From positions 372,001 to 436,000 of the forward strand of contig NC_014230.1 of assembly GCF_000196315.1 (NCBI RefSeq): DNA of 64,000 nt, in the 5' to 3' direction. A model generated the notes under the pieces. The model had not been told where the DNA came from and made no database searches. It worked only from the letters and a program-made list of their open reading frames with translations. The stretch comes from Croceibacter atlanticus HTCC2559 (GTDB lineage Bacteria; Bacteroidota; Bacteroidia; Flavobacteriales; Flavobacteriaceae). The first letter of the stretch is position 1. Every line of letters begins with the position of its first letter. The position numbers and the translations under genes were made by a program. Shown piece by piece: positions 50,706 to 59,660 of the stretch.

Positions 50706-51029
50706 TTAGTCTGCTTGAGGTGCCAATTTTATTTCCATACCATCCAACTCTTTTGTGATAGGTATTTGGCAGCCTAACCTACTATTATCTTCAACAAAAA
50801 ATGCTTGATCTAGCATATCTTCTTCATCATAGCTTTTTTCTTGTAAGACGTGTGCTTTATCTAAGATATAGCAATGGCATGAAGCACACATTGCCATACC
50901 ACCACAAGTTCCTTCAACTGGCAATTCATGCATTTTACAAACCTCCATAAGATTCATATTCATGTCTGTAGGCGCATCTACCACATGAGCTTCACCTTCT
51001 CTATCTATAATGGTAATCTTAATATCCAT
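50706..51029 (-). CDS. Adrenodoxin-type 2Fe-2S ferredoxin
   Basis: A ferredoxin of 107 residues. The cluster ligands are seen in TCGGMAMCASCHCYI (C-x5-C-x2-C) and RLGCQIP. The C-x5-C spacing belongs to the adrenodoxin/Isc-type group used in Fe-S assembly or P450 electron transfer. It overlaps the DUF983 stop by one base, so it is in that transcript. Confidence 0.95.
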   Translation of the reverse strand: MDIKITIIDREGEAHVVDAPTDMNMNLMEVCKMHELPVEGTCGGMAMCASCHCYILDKAHVLQEKSYDEEDMLDQAFFVEDNSRLGCQIPITKELDGMEIKLAPQAD

Positions 51030-51415
51030 TAGTGTTTTGCTTTTTGTTTATCGTAGCTAAAGAAAAAATTAATCCAGATGTTTCTAGACAAACGCATTAT
51101 TAAAGGCATAAAAACAATCATTGTAGCAACAATTACAAAGAATGAGTTTAGTAAACTTACGTTAAGCATATAATATGCTATTACAAATGCAGCTGTTGCA
51201 AATGCAATACCAACCGGGTAACTTACATACATAGCGCCATAAAAAAAAGATGGTTCTATTTTATATTTTGTACCACAATTAGAGCAACGCTCGTGCATAT
51301 GCATGATTTTTGTAATCTTATACGGGTTAGGTTCCTTGTACATAGATTCCTCATGACAAACAGGGCAAACGCCTCCTAAAATAGAATAGATCTTTGTGCC
51401 TTTAAATAGTTTCAT
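51029..51415 (-). CDS. DUF983 family protein
   Basis: A protein of 128 residues with two zinc-ribbon Cys pairs (CPVC and CSNC) in the first 45 residues and two hydrophobic helices later. It matches DUF983, common in bacteria as a small membrane-associated protein of unknown function. Divergent from the ABC-F gene by 44 bp. A TATTTTTG box on the minus strand lies 19 bases ahead. Confidence 0.88.
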   Translation of the reverse strand: MKLFKGTKIYSILGGVCPVCHEESMYKEPNPYKITKIMHMHERCSNCGTKYKIEPSFFYGAMYVSYPVGIAFATAAFVIAYYMLNVSLLNSFFVIVATMIVFMPLIMRLSRNIWINFFFSYDKQKAKH

Positions 51416-51421
51416 TCCCTT

Positions 51422-51452
51422 TTGATTTACAATACAAAAATAATCATCTTTG
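51422..51452 (+). promoter_or_regulatory. Promoter of the ABC-F gene
   Basis: TTG at 51422-51424, a 20-bp spacer and CATCTTTG at 51445-51452 (one mismatch to TAnnTTTG). The -7 box ends seven bases before the ATG. Confidence 0.55.
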
Positions 51453-51459
51453 CACGGCT

Positions 51460-53391
51460 ATGCTTAACATTCACGAATTATCTATATCATTTCAAGGCGA
51501 ATTCCTTTTCGAGGACATAACTTTTAGGCTTAATGCGGGAGATCGCGTAGGTTTAGTTGGTAAAAATGGCGCCGGAAAATCTACAATGCTCAAAATCTTA
51601 TCAAAAGATTTAGAACCAGATACTGGTCAAATTGCAATTGAGAAAGACATAAGCATTGGGTTTCTTAGACAGGATATAGATTTTGTAGAAGGCCGAACTG
51701 TATTAGAAGAGGCTTATCAAGCTTTTGAAGAGATAAAGCGCCTCGAAAAACAAATAGACGACATTAACACACAGCTTGCTGAACGTACAGATTACGAAAG
51801 TCAAGGTTACGAGCAGTTAATGATAGATCTTAATGATATACAACATCAATATGAAATAATTGGTGGTTATAATTATCAAGGAGATACAGAGCGCATCTTA
51901 CAAGGATTAGGATTTAAACGAGAAGATTTCAACAAAAAAACAGACACCTTTTCTGGAGGTTGGCGTATGCGTATAGAGCTGGCAAAGCTCTTATTGCAAA
52001 ACCATGACATCATGCTTCTAGATGAGCCTACAAACCACTTAGATATAGAAAGTATTCTATGGTTTGAATCTTTCTTAAAACAGTTTTCTGGAGTTGCGGT
52101 CGTAGTCTCTCACGATAAGATGTTTTTAGATAATGTGACTAATAGGACTATTGAAATATCTTTAGGTAAGATTTACGACTACAATACCTACTATTCAAAA
52201 TACTTAGTACAACGTAAAGAGTTACGTGAACAACAGTTGGCCACTCAAAAAAACCAACAAAAACAAATTGAGCACACCGAAAAGCTAATTGAAAAATTTA
52301 GAGCAAAAGCATCTAAAGCTACAATGGCACAATCTCTAATTAAAAAATTAGACAAGGTTGAGCGTATTGAGGTAGATGAAGATGACAACTCTGTTATGAC
52401 TGTTAGCTTCCCTGTTTCTGTAAGACCAGGAAAAGTTGTAATTGAAGCAGAAGGCATTTCAAAAAGTTACGGCGACAAACAAGTACTTAAGAATATAGAT
52501 TTACTTGTAGAGCGTGAAAGTAAAATAGCATTTGTAGGTCAAAACGGACAAGGAAAAACAACATTAGCAAAAATTATAGTCGATGAGATTTCTCATCAGG
52601 GTCATTTAAAGCTTGGACATAATGTACAGATAGGATATTTTGCCCAAAACCAAGCAGATTATTTAGACGGCACTAAAACAGTACTCCAAACTATGGAAGA
52701 TGCTGCTAATGAAAAAAACCGCACCAAAGTAAGAGACATTTTAGGGTCATTCTTATTTAGAGGTGAAGAAGTAGATAAATACGTTCGTGTACTTTCTGGA
52801 GGTGAACGTAACAGGCTAGCATTAGCCAAAATGCTTTTATCACCTTTTAATGTCTTGGTTATGGATGAGCCAACAAACCACTTAGACATTAAATCTAAGA
52901 ATGTTTTAAAAGATGCTTTAGAAAATTTTGAAGGCACGTTACTTTTAGTTTCTCACGATAGAGACTTTTTGCAAGGACTCACATCTTCTATCTATGAGTT
53001 TAAAGATCATAGGATAAAAGAATACCTAGGAGATATAGACTATTACTTAAGTGAACGAAAGGTTGAGGATATGCGTGCTGTCGAAAAAAGAGACAAGCAA
53101 CCTACAGCTTCTAAAAATACAGATGATACTACTGCTTCTCAAGACAACAAACAATCTTACGAAGACCAAAAAAAGGTAAAGTCGCTTTCTAACAGACTAA
53201 GCAAGGTTGAAAAGAATATTAACCAATTAGAGAAAGAAATTAAAGCTATAGATCTTGAACTAGAGCTTAATTACGACAAAACCATTGCTCAAGATAATTT
53301 CTTTGACAACTACCAGGCAAAAAAGAAAAAACTAACCACCTACATGCAAGATTGGGAAACAATACAACTAGAGCTAGAGCAATTTAGTTAA
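51460..53391 (+). CDS. ABC-F family ATPase
   Basis: A cytosolic protein of 643 residues with two ATP-binding domains and no membrane part. Walker A loops are GKNGAGKST (about 35-43) and GQNGQGKTT (about 363-371), each followed by a signature (SGGWRMR, SGGERNR) and the DEPTNHLD Walker B. The linker between the domains is a charged helix pair, and the C-terminal coiled coil (about 560-640) resembles Uup. ABC-F proteins act on stalled ribosomes or DNA. Nothing here marks it as an antibiotic-resistance type. Confidence 0.95.
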   Translation: MLNIHELSISFQGEFLFEDITFRLNAGDRVGLVGKNGAGKSTMLKILSKDLEPDTGQIAIEKDISIGFLRQDIDFVEGRTVLEEAYQAFEEIKRLEKQIDDINTQLAERTDYESQGYEQLMIDLNDIQHQYEIIGGYNYQGDTERILQGLGFKREDFNKKTDTFSGGWRMRIELAKLLLQNHDIMLLDEPTNHLDIESILWFESFLKQFSGVAVVVSHDKMFLDNVTNRTIEISLGKIYDYNTYYSKYLVQRKELREQQLATQKNQQKQIEHTEKLIEKFRAKASKATMAQSLIKKLDKVERIEVDEDDNSVMTVSFPVSVRPGKVVIEAEGISKSYGDKQVLKNIDLLVERESKIAFVGQNGQGKTTLAKIIVDEISHQGHLKLGHNVQIGYFAQNQADYLDGTKTVLQTMEDAANEKNRTKVRDILGSFLFRGEEVDKYVRVLSGGERNRLALAKMLLSPFNVLVMDEPTNHLDIKSKNVLKDALENFEGTLLLVSHDRDFLQGLTSSIYEFKDHRIKEYLGDIDYYLSERKVEDMRAVEKRDKQPTASKNTDDTTASQDNKQSYEDQKKVKSLSNRLSKVEKNINQLEKEIKAIDLELELNYDKTIAQDNFFDNYQAKKKKLTTYMQDWETIQLELEQFS

Positions 53392-53441
53392 TAGTGTTTT
53401 TAGTTTATTATATTTAAACTGAATTTAAAAACACTTGTGCT

Positions 53442-54218
53442 GTGCAAGACTCCCTAAATGTTACCATCATACAAACCCATTTAGCTTGGGAAAACCCAAT
53501 TGAGAACCGTTCTCATTTTGATATGCTTTTAACTAGTTTAAAAGATACTCATTTAGTGGTGTTGCCAGAAATGTTTACTACTGGCTTTACTATGAATGCA
53601 GAACAGGCTTCAGAAATTTCTGAAGGTGAAACTTTAGCTTGGCTTCAACAATGGGCAAAAAGAATAAACGCTGCTATTACTGGCAGTGTTGCTGTAAATG
53701 AAAATGGGAACTATTACAACAGACTATATTTTGTATACCCAGATGGCAGCTTTAAAACCTATGACAAAAAGCATTTATTTACTCTTGCTAATGAGCACCA
53801 TACTTATGATGCTGGAAAAGAACGCTTAATTGTTGAGTATTTAGGGTGGAAAATTTGTCCGTTGGTGTGTTATGATTTAAGGTTTCCTGTTTGGGCAAGA
53901 AATACAGAAGATTATGATGCTTTAATTTATGTTGCCAATTGGCCTAAGATAAGAACGCACGCTTGGGATACACTTTTAAAAGCTAGAGCAATAGAAAATA
54001 TTAGCTACTGCATAGGTGTAAATAGAATAGGCCTAGACGGCAATGGCTATGAATATGTTGGACATTCAGCAGTTTACAATTCACTAGGGGAACTAGTATC
54101 ATCAGAAGAACTAGAGACAGACTTGTTGCAAACAGTAACCTTAGAAAAGTCTCATATAAATAAGACTAGATCTCATTTAAAGTTTTTACAAGATAGAGAT
54201 GCGTTTACTTTAAAATAA
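53442..54218 (+). CDS. Omega-amidase (nitrilase family)
   Basis: A nitrilase-superfamily enzyme of 258 residues. The triad is Glu43 in LPEMFTTGF, Lys109 in YDKKHLF and Cys143 in CPLVCYDLRFPVW. The motif set and size match omega-amidase/NIT2 and MtnU-like enzymes that deamidate alpha-ketoglutaramate or alpha-ketosuccinamate. The start is GTG at 53442. Its stop overlaps the convergent lipoprotein gene by 14 bp. Confidence 0.93.
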   Translation: MQDSLNVTIIQTHLAWENPIENRSHFDMLLTSLKDTHLVVLPEMFTTGFTMNAEQASEISEGETLAWLQQWAKRINAAITGSVAVNENGNYYNRLYFVYPDGSFKTYDKKHLFTLANEHHTYDAGKERLIVEYLGWKICPLVCYDLRFPVWARNTEDYDALIYVANWPKIRTHAWDTLLKARAIENISYCIGVNRIGLDGNGYEYVGHSAVYNSLGELVSSEELETDLLQTVTLEKSHINKTRSHLKFLQDRDAFTLK

Positions 54219-55818
54219 ACGTCTGGTAAATTTCACTATTTGCTCTAATTTCAATCTCTTCAGGATAAAACACTACGGGTTCTGGCTGTCTTTTATCTAA
54301 ATAACTTCCGGTATCCCAATAACCGTTAGCGTTTGTGTCGTAAATAATTCTAATAAAATACTTTTTAGGGTCTATTTTAGTAAACTCGAAAACGCTTTCA
54401 GTCTCTTTATATTTTTCATAAATAACTTCACCTTTATTGTCTAAAAGCTGAGCAATTATTGGATAAGATTTTACATTCTGAACGGTTAGGAATAAATCGC
54501 CATAATCTGAAAATTCTTTTGTTGGCACACTATAACTTAAACTATCATTAGTAGCGTTAAAAAAATCTGTTATAGCCTCAGGTAGAAATGTTATCTGGTA
54601 TCTATTACTTTCTGTAGGTTCAAAATTTACATTTACAGTATTCTTTATTGTATCCAGAGAAGCTTCAAACGGTATGTTTAAAGTGTCTTTATCTACAACA
54701 GAGATTAACTCTGGATTTATTAAAGCTAAAGGCGTATTGCCACTTACTGTAAAAGCTTTGTTTAATAAAATATTTATATTATCGGCTTTTGCTATTTCTA
54801 AAGTATCTGCAAACTGATCTTTAAATCGAGTAATTAATGTATCATTATATGTGCCGCTTTCAACCTTAAACACCAAACTATCTGTTTCTTCTAAAAAGGG
54901 TTTAAACCAATAATGTAAGGAGTCTGTAGTTCTATCTTTTAATACTCTATATTCAAAATTATCAGGTGTATCTGTTAGCAATGTTATATTAGTATTGCTT
55001 GGTCTACCTTCATAACCAAAAAGTATATGTTGCTTCCCTATTTGTTTAGGTTTCAAAAATTTTAAATCGAGTTCTTCTTTAAAAACGGTTAGTTCATAGG
55101 TTTTATCTGTAGGTAAAGTTATAGTGTCTTGTAAATATGCGACCTTATCTACTTTAGGTTCAAATTTATAATTGTTGTTATTGTCCTTAAACGCTACTAA
55201 TTTATAGGTGCCCTCTTTAAGGTTTTCAAATTGAAATGTTGTTGCACTGTCTAACGTGTTGGTTATATAACGTGGTATTTCATTATAAATAATAGAGTCT
55301 TTGTAGTTTTCATTAAGCTCATATAAAGCAACTGTAATAAATTGTTCTGGCACTCTTTTAAATGCATCTTTAACAGAGCCTTCAAGCTTTAATGAATCTA
55401 TATAAGCTCCTGTTGAAAAAACGTATTTAAAAAACTCAAGCGGATTACCTTCATTATTGTCTTCTATGCTTCTGCCAAAATTTACCGTGTACGTCGTATT
55501 TGGTTTTAAGACAGAGTCATTAAAGTTAATCTTAACCACTTTATTAGGACTACCTAAAGGAGTAATATATGGTGCAGGATCTATTGGCGGAGAAATTACT
55601 ATTTGCTGTTGAGAGTTTTTAAGCTTAACATATTCATTAAAAAATATTCTAATTTCATCTTCATTAAAATTTGTGGTAAACGGTTCTGGATTTGCCTTCA
55701 CAAACTTGGGAGGTGTCTCATCTTTATCTCCACCAGACGGCGAGCCACGTTTAGCACATGAAACTAACACAGCAGACAACAAAACAACCGTAAAAATAAA
55801 CCTAAAAAAAACGCTCAT
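54205..55818 (-). CDS. Lipoprotein with SbsA-type Ig-like domain
   Basis: A lipoprotein of 537 residues starting at the ATG at 55818; the longer frame adds eleven residues that would spoil the signal. Signal ends AVLVSC (Cys21). The first part has PPKFVKANPEPFTTNFNEDEIRIFFNEYVKL, the bacterial Ig-like (Big_5/SbsA) fold, followed by beta-rich segments and a CarboxypepD-like turn DNNNNYKF and DTNANGYWD at the end. The role is unclear, presumably envelope structural. The tail overlaps the omega-amidase gene on the other strand by 14 bp. Confidence 0.9.
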   Translation of the reverse strand: MSVFFRFIFTVVLLSAVLVSCAKRGSPSGGDKDETPPKFVKANPEPFTTNFNEDEIRIFFNEYVKLKNSQQQIVISPPIDPAPYITPLGSPNKVVKINFNDSVLKPNTTYTVNFGRSIEDNNEGNPLEFFKYVFSTGAYIDSLKLEGSVKDAFKRVPEQFITVALYELNENYKDSIIYNEIPRYITNTLDSATTFQFENLKEGTYKLVAFKDNNNNYKFEPKVDKVAYLQDTITLPTDKTYELTVFKEELDLKFLKPKQIGKQHILFGYEGRPSNTNITLLTDTPDNFEYRVLKDRTTDSLHYWFKPFLEETDSLVFKVESGTYNDTLITRFKDQFADTLEIAKADNINILLNKAFTVSGNTPLALINPELISVVDKDTLNIPFEASLDTIKNTVNVNFEPTESNRYQITFLPEAITDFFNATNDSLSYSVPTKEFSDYGDLFLTVQNVKSYPIIAQLLDNKGEVIYEKYKETESVFEFTKIDPKKYFIRIIYDTNANGYWDTGSYLDKRQPEPVVFYPEEIEIRANSEIYQTFILK

Positions 55819-55875
55819 AATCGTGTAAATATACATGACAAAGAAACGCATTTTTTAACTATCTATTTTGAGATG

Positions 55876-56556
55876 TCATAATGTAATTGCCATAGTAGCC
55901 ACACTAAGTTTTAAGTTTTCTGTTTCTAAAAGTTTAGCACCACAAGCTTCAATAGTAGCACCCGTTGTAATAATATCATCTACTAAAAGTACGTGCTGTC
56001 CTTTTAAAGAATTTAAATCATTAATTGTTAAGGTGTTATCCAATTGTCCCCAACGTGCAATTCTTTTTTTAAACACCTGAGTCTTAGTAATTCCTGTTTT
56101 TATTAAAATTTGATCTTCGTAAGGAACATTTAACGCAGATGCTATAGCTTTTCCAAATAATGTAACTTGATTGTAACCTCTTTTCTTTTTACGTTTAGGA
56201 TGTATTGGTACAGGAACCACTGCAGTTATTGTCTTGTGCCATTCTGTTTTTAAAAGCTTTTGAGCCATCCATTTACCTAAGTATTCGCTAATTTGTTCAT
56301 CACCTCTGTACTTAAGCTGATGCATTAACTTTTGAGTTGTTCCTTTTTTCTCAAATGTTAAAAGTGAAACTCCATGTTCCAAAGGTAGTCTTCCATAAAA
56401 CATTTTCTCAACCTGAGTTGGACTATTGTAAAACATTGGAGCTTCAGGAAGGTCGTCACTACACGCCACACACAACGTATTAAGGTCTTTAGGCAAAGTT
56501 GCATTACAGACCACACATGCATTAGGAAATAAAAGCTGAATAAAATCGTTTATCAT
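55876..56556 (-). CDS. ComF-family phosphoribosyltransferase-like protein
   Basis: A protein of 226 residues beginning at the ATG at 56556. The N-terminal zinc finger has CVVC and a second Cys pair (CVAC); the PRTase-like PRPP loop is VLLVDDIITTGATIEAC near the C-terminus, as in ComF. The family helps in natural DNA uptake; its occurrence does not by itself prove competence. It lies 57 bp upstream of the lipoprotein on the same strand. Confidence 0.93.
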   Translation of the reverse strand: MINDFIQLLFPNACVVCNATLPKDLNTLCVACSDDLPEAPMFYNSPTQVEKMFYGRLPLEHGVSLLTFEKKGTTQKLMHQLKYRGDEQISEYLGKWMAQKLLKTEWHKTITAVVPVPIHPKRKKKRGYNQVTLFGKAIASALNVPYEDQILIKTGITKTQVFKKRIARWGQLDNTLTINDLNSLKGQHVLLVDDIITTGATIEACGAKLLETENLKLSVATMAITL

Positions 56557-56627
56557 CAATAACAATAATACAACTTTACCTTAAATTCATTACTTTTAGC
56601 ATCCTAATAAAGCAACCATCATCATAA

Positions 56628-57512
56628 ATGACTGAAGAAAAGAACAGCAAGGCATTAAAAATACTTACTGCGGTACTCACTATAGGAATAATTGCACTTG
56701 GTGTTTATACCATGAAGTTTTACAATGAAAACCAGCAAACAATTTCTAGGCTGGAAAATGAAAAAGCAGATCTTGAGTCAGACCTTAGCGAACTTATCAT
56801 TAAATACGATACTGCAATTTCAAAGAATGATGTCATGGCCAAAGACCTTTATGAAGCTAAGCAGCGCATTGAGCGTCTGTTAGATTCCATTAAAGGATTA
56901 GACAATACAAATTATGCAGCTATTAGTCGCTTTAGATCTCAAATTAAAAAACTAGAACGAGAAAAGGATAAACTGTTTAAAACTGTTGACAGCTTAAGCA
57001 GACAAAACCAAAGATTAGCAACAGCTGTAGACAGTACAAACTCTGTACTTAAAGAACGCATTGTACTTACAGACTCTTTAGTACAGCAAAATGAAATTTT
57101 AAATGAAAAAGTTGCTGCTGGTTCTAAAATGCAGCTTACAAAATTATCTGCAGAAGGCGTTATCATTAAAAACTCTGGTGATATTGCTAACACAAAAAGG
57201 CATCGCAGAGCAGATAAAATAAGAACCTGCTTTACTATTGCTAAAAACCTAATAGCAGAACCTGGCGAAAAGAAATTATACGCACAAATTATAAACCCTA
57301 AGAACAACCTTATTGGAGATAACAAACAAGAAATGTTTGAAGAAAAAGTTCTTATGTACAGTGCTACTACTAAAGTATTTTATGAAAATGAAGAGTTAGA
57401 CATTTGTATTCTTGTTGATGCAGATGAGAATAACATTATCTCTGGCGTTTATCAGGTTAATATTTTTCAGGATGCAGATTTACTGGCAACAACTTCCTTT
57501 ACATTAAAATAA
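56628..57512 (+). CDS. Membrane-anchored coiled-coil protein, function unknown
   Basis: A protein of 294 residues: a membrane helix at about 9-27, an extended coiled coil (about 35-165, with many charged heptads such as RSQIKKLEREKDKL) and a C-terminal beta domain (about 175-294). It reads as a type II membrane protein with an outer coiled coil, or one that spans the periplasm. I do not recognise a named family. It is divergent from comF by 71 bp and precedes glyS with a 67-bp gap that carries the glyS promoter. Confidence 0.8.
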   Translation: MTEEKNSKALKILTAVLTIGIIALGVYTMKFYNENQQTISRLENEKADLESDLSELIIKYDTAISKNDVMAKDLYEAKQRIERLLDSIKGLDNTNYAAISRFRSQIKKLEREKDKLFKTVDSLSRQNQRLATAVDSTNSVLKERIVLTDSLVQQNEILNEKVAAGSKMQLTKLSAEGVIIKNSGDIANTKRHRRADKIRTCFTIAKNLIAEPGEKKLYAQIINPKNNLIGDNKQEMFEEKVLMYSATTKVFYENEELDICILVDADENNIISGVYQVNIFQDADLLATTSFTLK

Positions 57513-57546
57513 TCTATCCATCTCTGAAATATTCAAGGTTTCAGAA

Positions 57547-57575
57547 TTGTATTTATAATCAACTTTCTATTTTTG
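57547..57575 (+). promoter_or_regulatory. Promoter of glyS
   Basis: TTG at 57547-57549, an 18-bp spacer and TATTTTTG at 57568-57575, exact consensus. The box ends four bases before the ATG, so transcription should start at or beside the A of ATG. Confidence 0.7.
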
Positions 57576-57579
57576 CGCT

Positions 57580-59115
57580 ATGGCAAACCAAGACACAACA
57601 TTTAAGAATGTAATTTCTCATGCTAAAGAGTATGGGTATATTTTTAGTTCAAGCGAAATATATGATGGTTTAAACGCTGTTTATGACTATGGTCAAAATG
57701 GAGTTGAACTAAAGAAAAACATCAGAGAATACTGGTGGAAGAGTATGGTACAAATTCATCAAAACATTGTAGGTTTAGACGCTGCTATACTTATGCACCC
57801 AACTACCTGGAAGGCTTCTGGTCACGTAGATGCATTTAACGATCCTTTGATAGACAACAAAGACTCTAAAAAACGTTACCGTGCAGATGTTTTAGTTGAA
57901 GACTACGCAGAAAAAATACACCAAAAAGCCGAAAAAGAAATTGCAAAAGCTAAGAAACGTTTTGGTGATGCTTTTAATGAAGAAGAGTTTGTAACAACAA
58001 ACCCACGCGTATTAAGATACAGACAAGAACAGAAAGAAATTTTAGAACGCCTTGCAAAGTCCTTAACAGATGGAGATTTAGCAGATGTAAAGCTTTTAAT
58101 CGAAGAGCTTGGCATTGCTTGTCCTGCTTCGGGATCTAAAAACTGGACAGACGTAAGACAGTTTAACCTTATGTTTGGCACAAAGTTAGGCGCAGATGCA
58201 GAAACGGCCACAGACTTATACCTAAGACCAGAAACAGCACAAGGTATATTTGTAAACTTTTTAAATGTACAGAAGTCTGGGCGCATGAAGATTCCGTTTG
58301 GTATTGCGCAAACAGGAAAAGCCTTTAGAAACGAAATTGTTGCAAGACAGTTTATATTTAGAATGCGTGAGTTTGAACAAATGGAAATGCAATTCTTTGT
58401 ACGTCCAGGAGAAGAACTTAAATGGTACGAGCATTGGAAAGAAACTAGACTTAATTGGCATTTATCTTTAGGTTTAGGAAAAGAAAATTATAGATTTCAC
58501 GATCACGAAAAGCTAGCACATTACGCAAATGCTGCTGCAGATATAGAGTTTGATTTTCCTTTTGGCTTTAAGGAATTAGAAGGCATACATTCTAGAACAG
58601 ATTTCGATTTAAAAGCTCACGAAGAGCATTCTGGCAAAAAGCTTCAATTTTTTGATCCAGAATTAGGTGAGAATTATGTACCATATGTAGTCGAAACCTC
58701 AATTGGTTTAGACCGTATGTTTTTAGCTGTACTTTCTAAGTCTTTAGTAGAAGAAGATTTAGGTAACGGAAACTCTAGAACAGTATTAAAGCTTCCTTCT
58801 ATTTTAGCACCTACAAAAGTTGCCGTTTTCCCGTTAGTGAAGAAAGATGGATTACCAGAGTTGGCAGAACAAATTGTTGAAGATCTTAAGTGGGACTTTA
58901 ATGTACTTTATGACGAGAAAGATGCAGTAGGAAAACGCTATAGACGCCAAGATGCTGCCGGCACACCATTTTGCATCACTGTAGACCATGATAGTTTAGA
59001 GGATCAAACTGTTACAATACGTCACAGAGACAGTATGGAGCAAAGCCGAGTAAACATTTCCGACTTAAAATCAATTATTGGCAAGGCTTTAGATTTTAAA
59101 ACTTGGTTAGGTTAA
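57580..59115 (+). CDS. glyS: Glycyl-tRNA synthetase
   Basis: The single-chain, class II glycyl-tRNA synthetase of 511 residues, the dimeric type of eukaryotes, archaea and Bacteroidetes. Class motifs are present: YRPETAQG is seen as LRPETAQGIF, FRNEIVARQFIFRMREFEQMEMQFFV is motif 2, and the final TSIGLDRMFLAVL is motif 3. The C-terminal anticodon domain is complete. The stop overlaps the convergent lipoprotein stop by four bases. Confidence 0.97.
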   Translation: MANQDTTFKNVISHAKEYGYIFSSSEIYDGLNAVYDYGQNGVELKKNIREYWWKSMVQIHQNIVGLDAAILMHPTTWKASGHVDAFNDPLIDNKDSKKRYRADVLVEDYAEKIHQKAEKEIAKAKKRFGDAFNEEEFVTTNPRVLRYRQEQKEILERLAKSLTDGDLADVKLLIEELGIACPASGSKNWTDVRQFNLMFGTKLGADAETATDLYLRPETAQGIFVNFLNVQKSGRMKIPFGIAQTGKAFRNEIVARQFIFRMREFEQMEMQFFVRPGEELKWYEHWKETRLNWHLSLGLGKENYRFHDHEKLAHYANAAADIEFDFPFGFKELEGIHSRTDFDLKAHEEHSGKKLQFFDPELGENYVPYVVETSIGLDRMFLAVLSKSLVEEDLGNGNSRTVLKLPSILAPTKVAVFPLVKKDGLPELAEQIVEDLKWDFNVLYDEKDAVGKRYRRQDAAGTPFCITVDHDSLEDQTVTIRHRDSMEQSRVNISDLKSIIGKALDFKTWLG

Positions 59116-59564
59116 TATCCCGCTAAGTTTTTTATCATATTAGTTAACGGCACAAGTGTTTTTGGCGGTTGTGTCTTATCAAACTCAGACGATGTAAAGC
59201 TGGCAGAATTTGTATTTATTTCAATTTTGCTAGCTAAGTCTGCATCTGCAAATCGTTTTTGTGAAGGTGCTTCCAAATTAGATATTTCATTTAAATCTAA
59301 TTTTTCAACAAGGCTATTTAATGCTTTCCAATCTTCACTAGTAATATTCTTTTCTTTCGTAACTGTTCCGTTTTCATTTACAACCAAGCTAATTTCTGTA
59401 ACAGAAATTAATTCTTGCTTTCCTCTTGTATAGGCACTCCAGCTAATCTTTTTCAAATTGTTTTGTGTTTCTACTTTAGCAGTTTCTGCAGTAGCTTTTT
59501 TACCACTTTCGCAAGCTCCATTAACAATTGTTACGAATCCTAAAATGACTATTAAAAATTTCAT
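59112..59564 (-). CDS. Small lipoprotein, function unknown
   Basis: A lipoprotein of 150 residues: the signal ends FVTIVNGAC with the Cys near residue 18. The mature part is a small beta-rich domain (ISWSAYTRGKQELISVTEISLVV, NLEAPSQKRF, TSSEFDKT), with no recognised family. It converges on glyS with a four-base overlap and is divergent from the metalloprotease gene by 96 bp. Confidence 0.8.
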   Translation of the reverse strand: MKFLIVILGFVTIVNGACESGKKATAETAKVETQNNLKKISWSAYTRGKQELISVTEISLVVNENGTVTKEKNITSEDWKALNSLVEKLDLNEISNLEAPSQKRFADADLASKIEINTNSASFTSSEFDKTQPPKTLVPLTNMIKNLAGY

Positions 59565-59660
59565 GTTGTATATTTAGATGTTAAAAATAAGATTTTATTA
59601 GTGATTTATCGTAAATTTTGTACTTTCCCCGATTGATAAACTTAACTTAATTATAAATTT

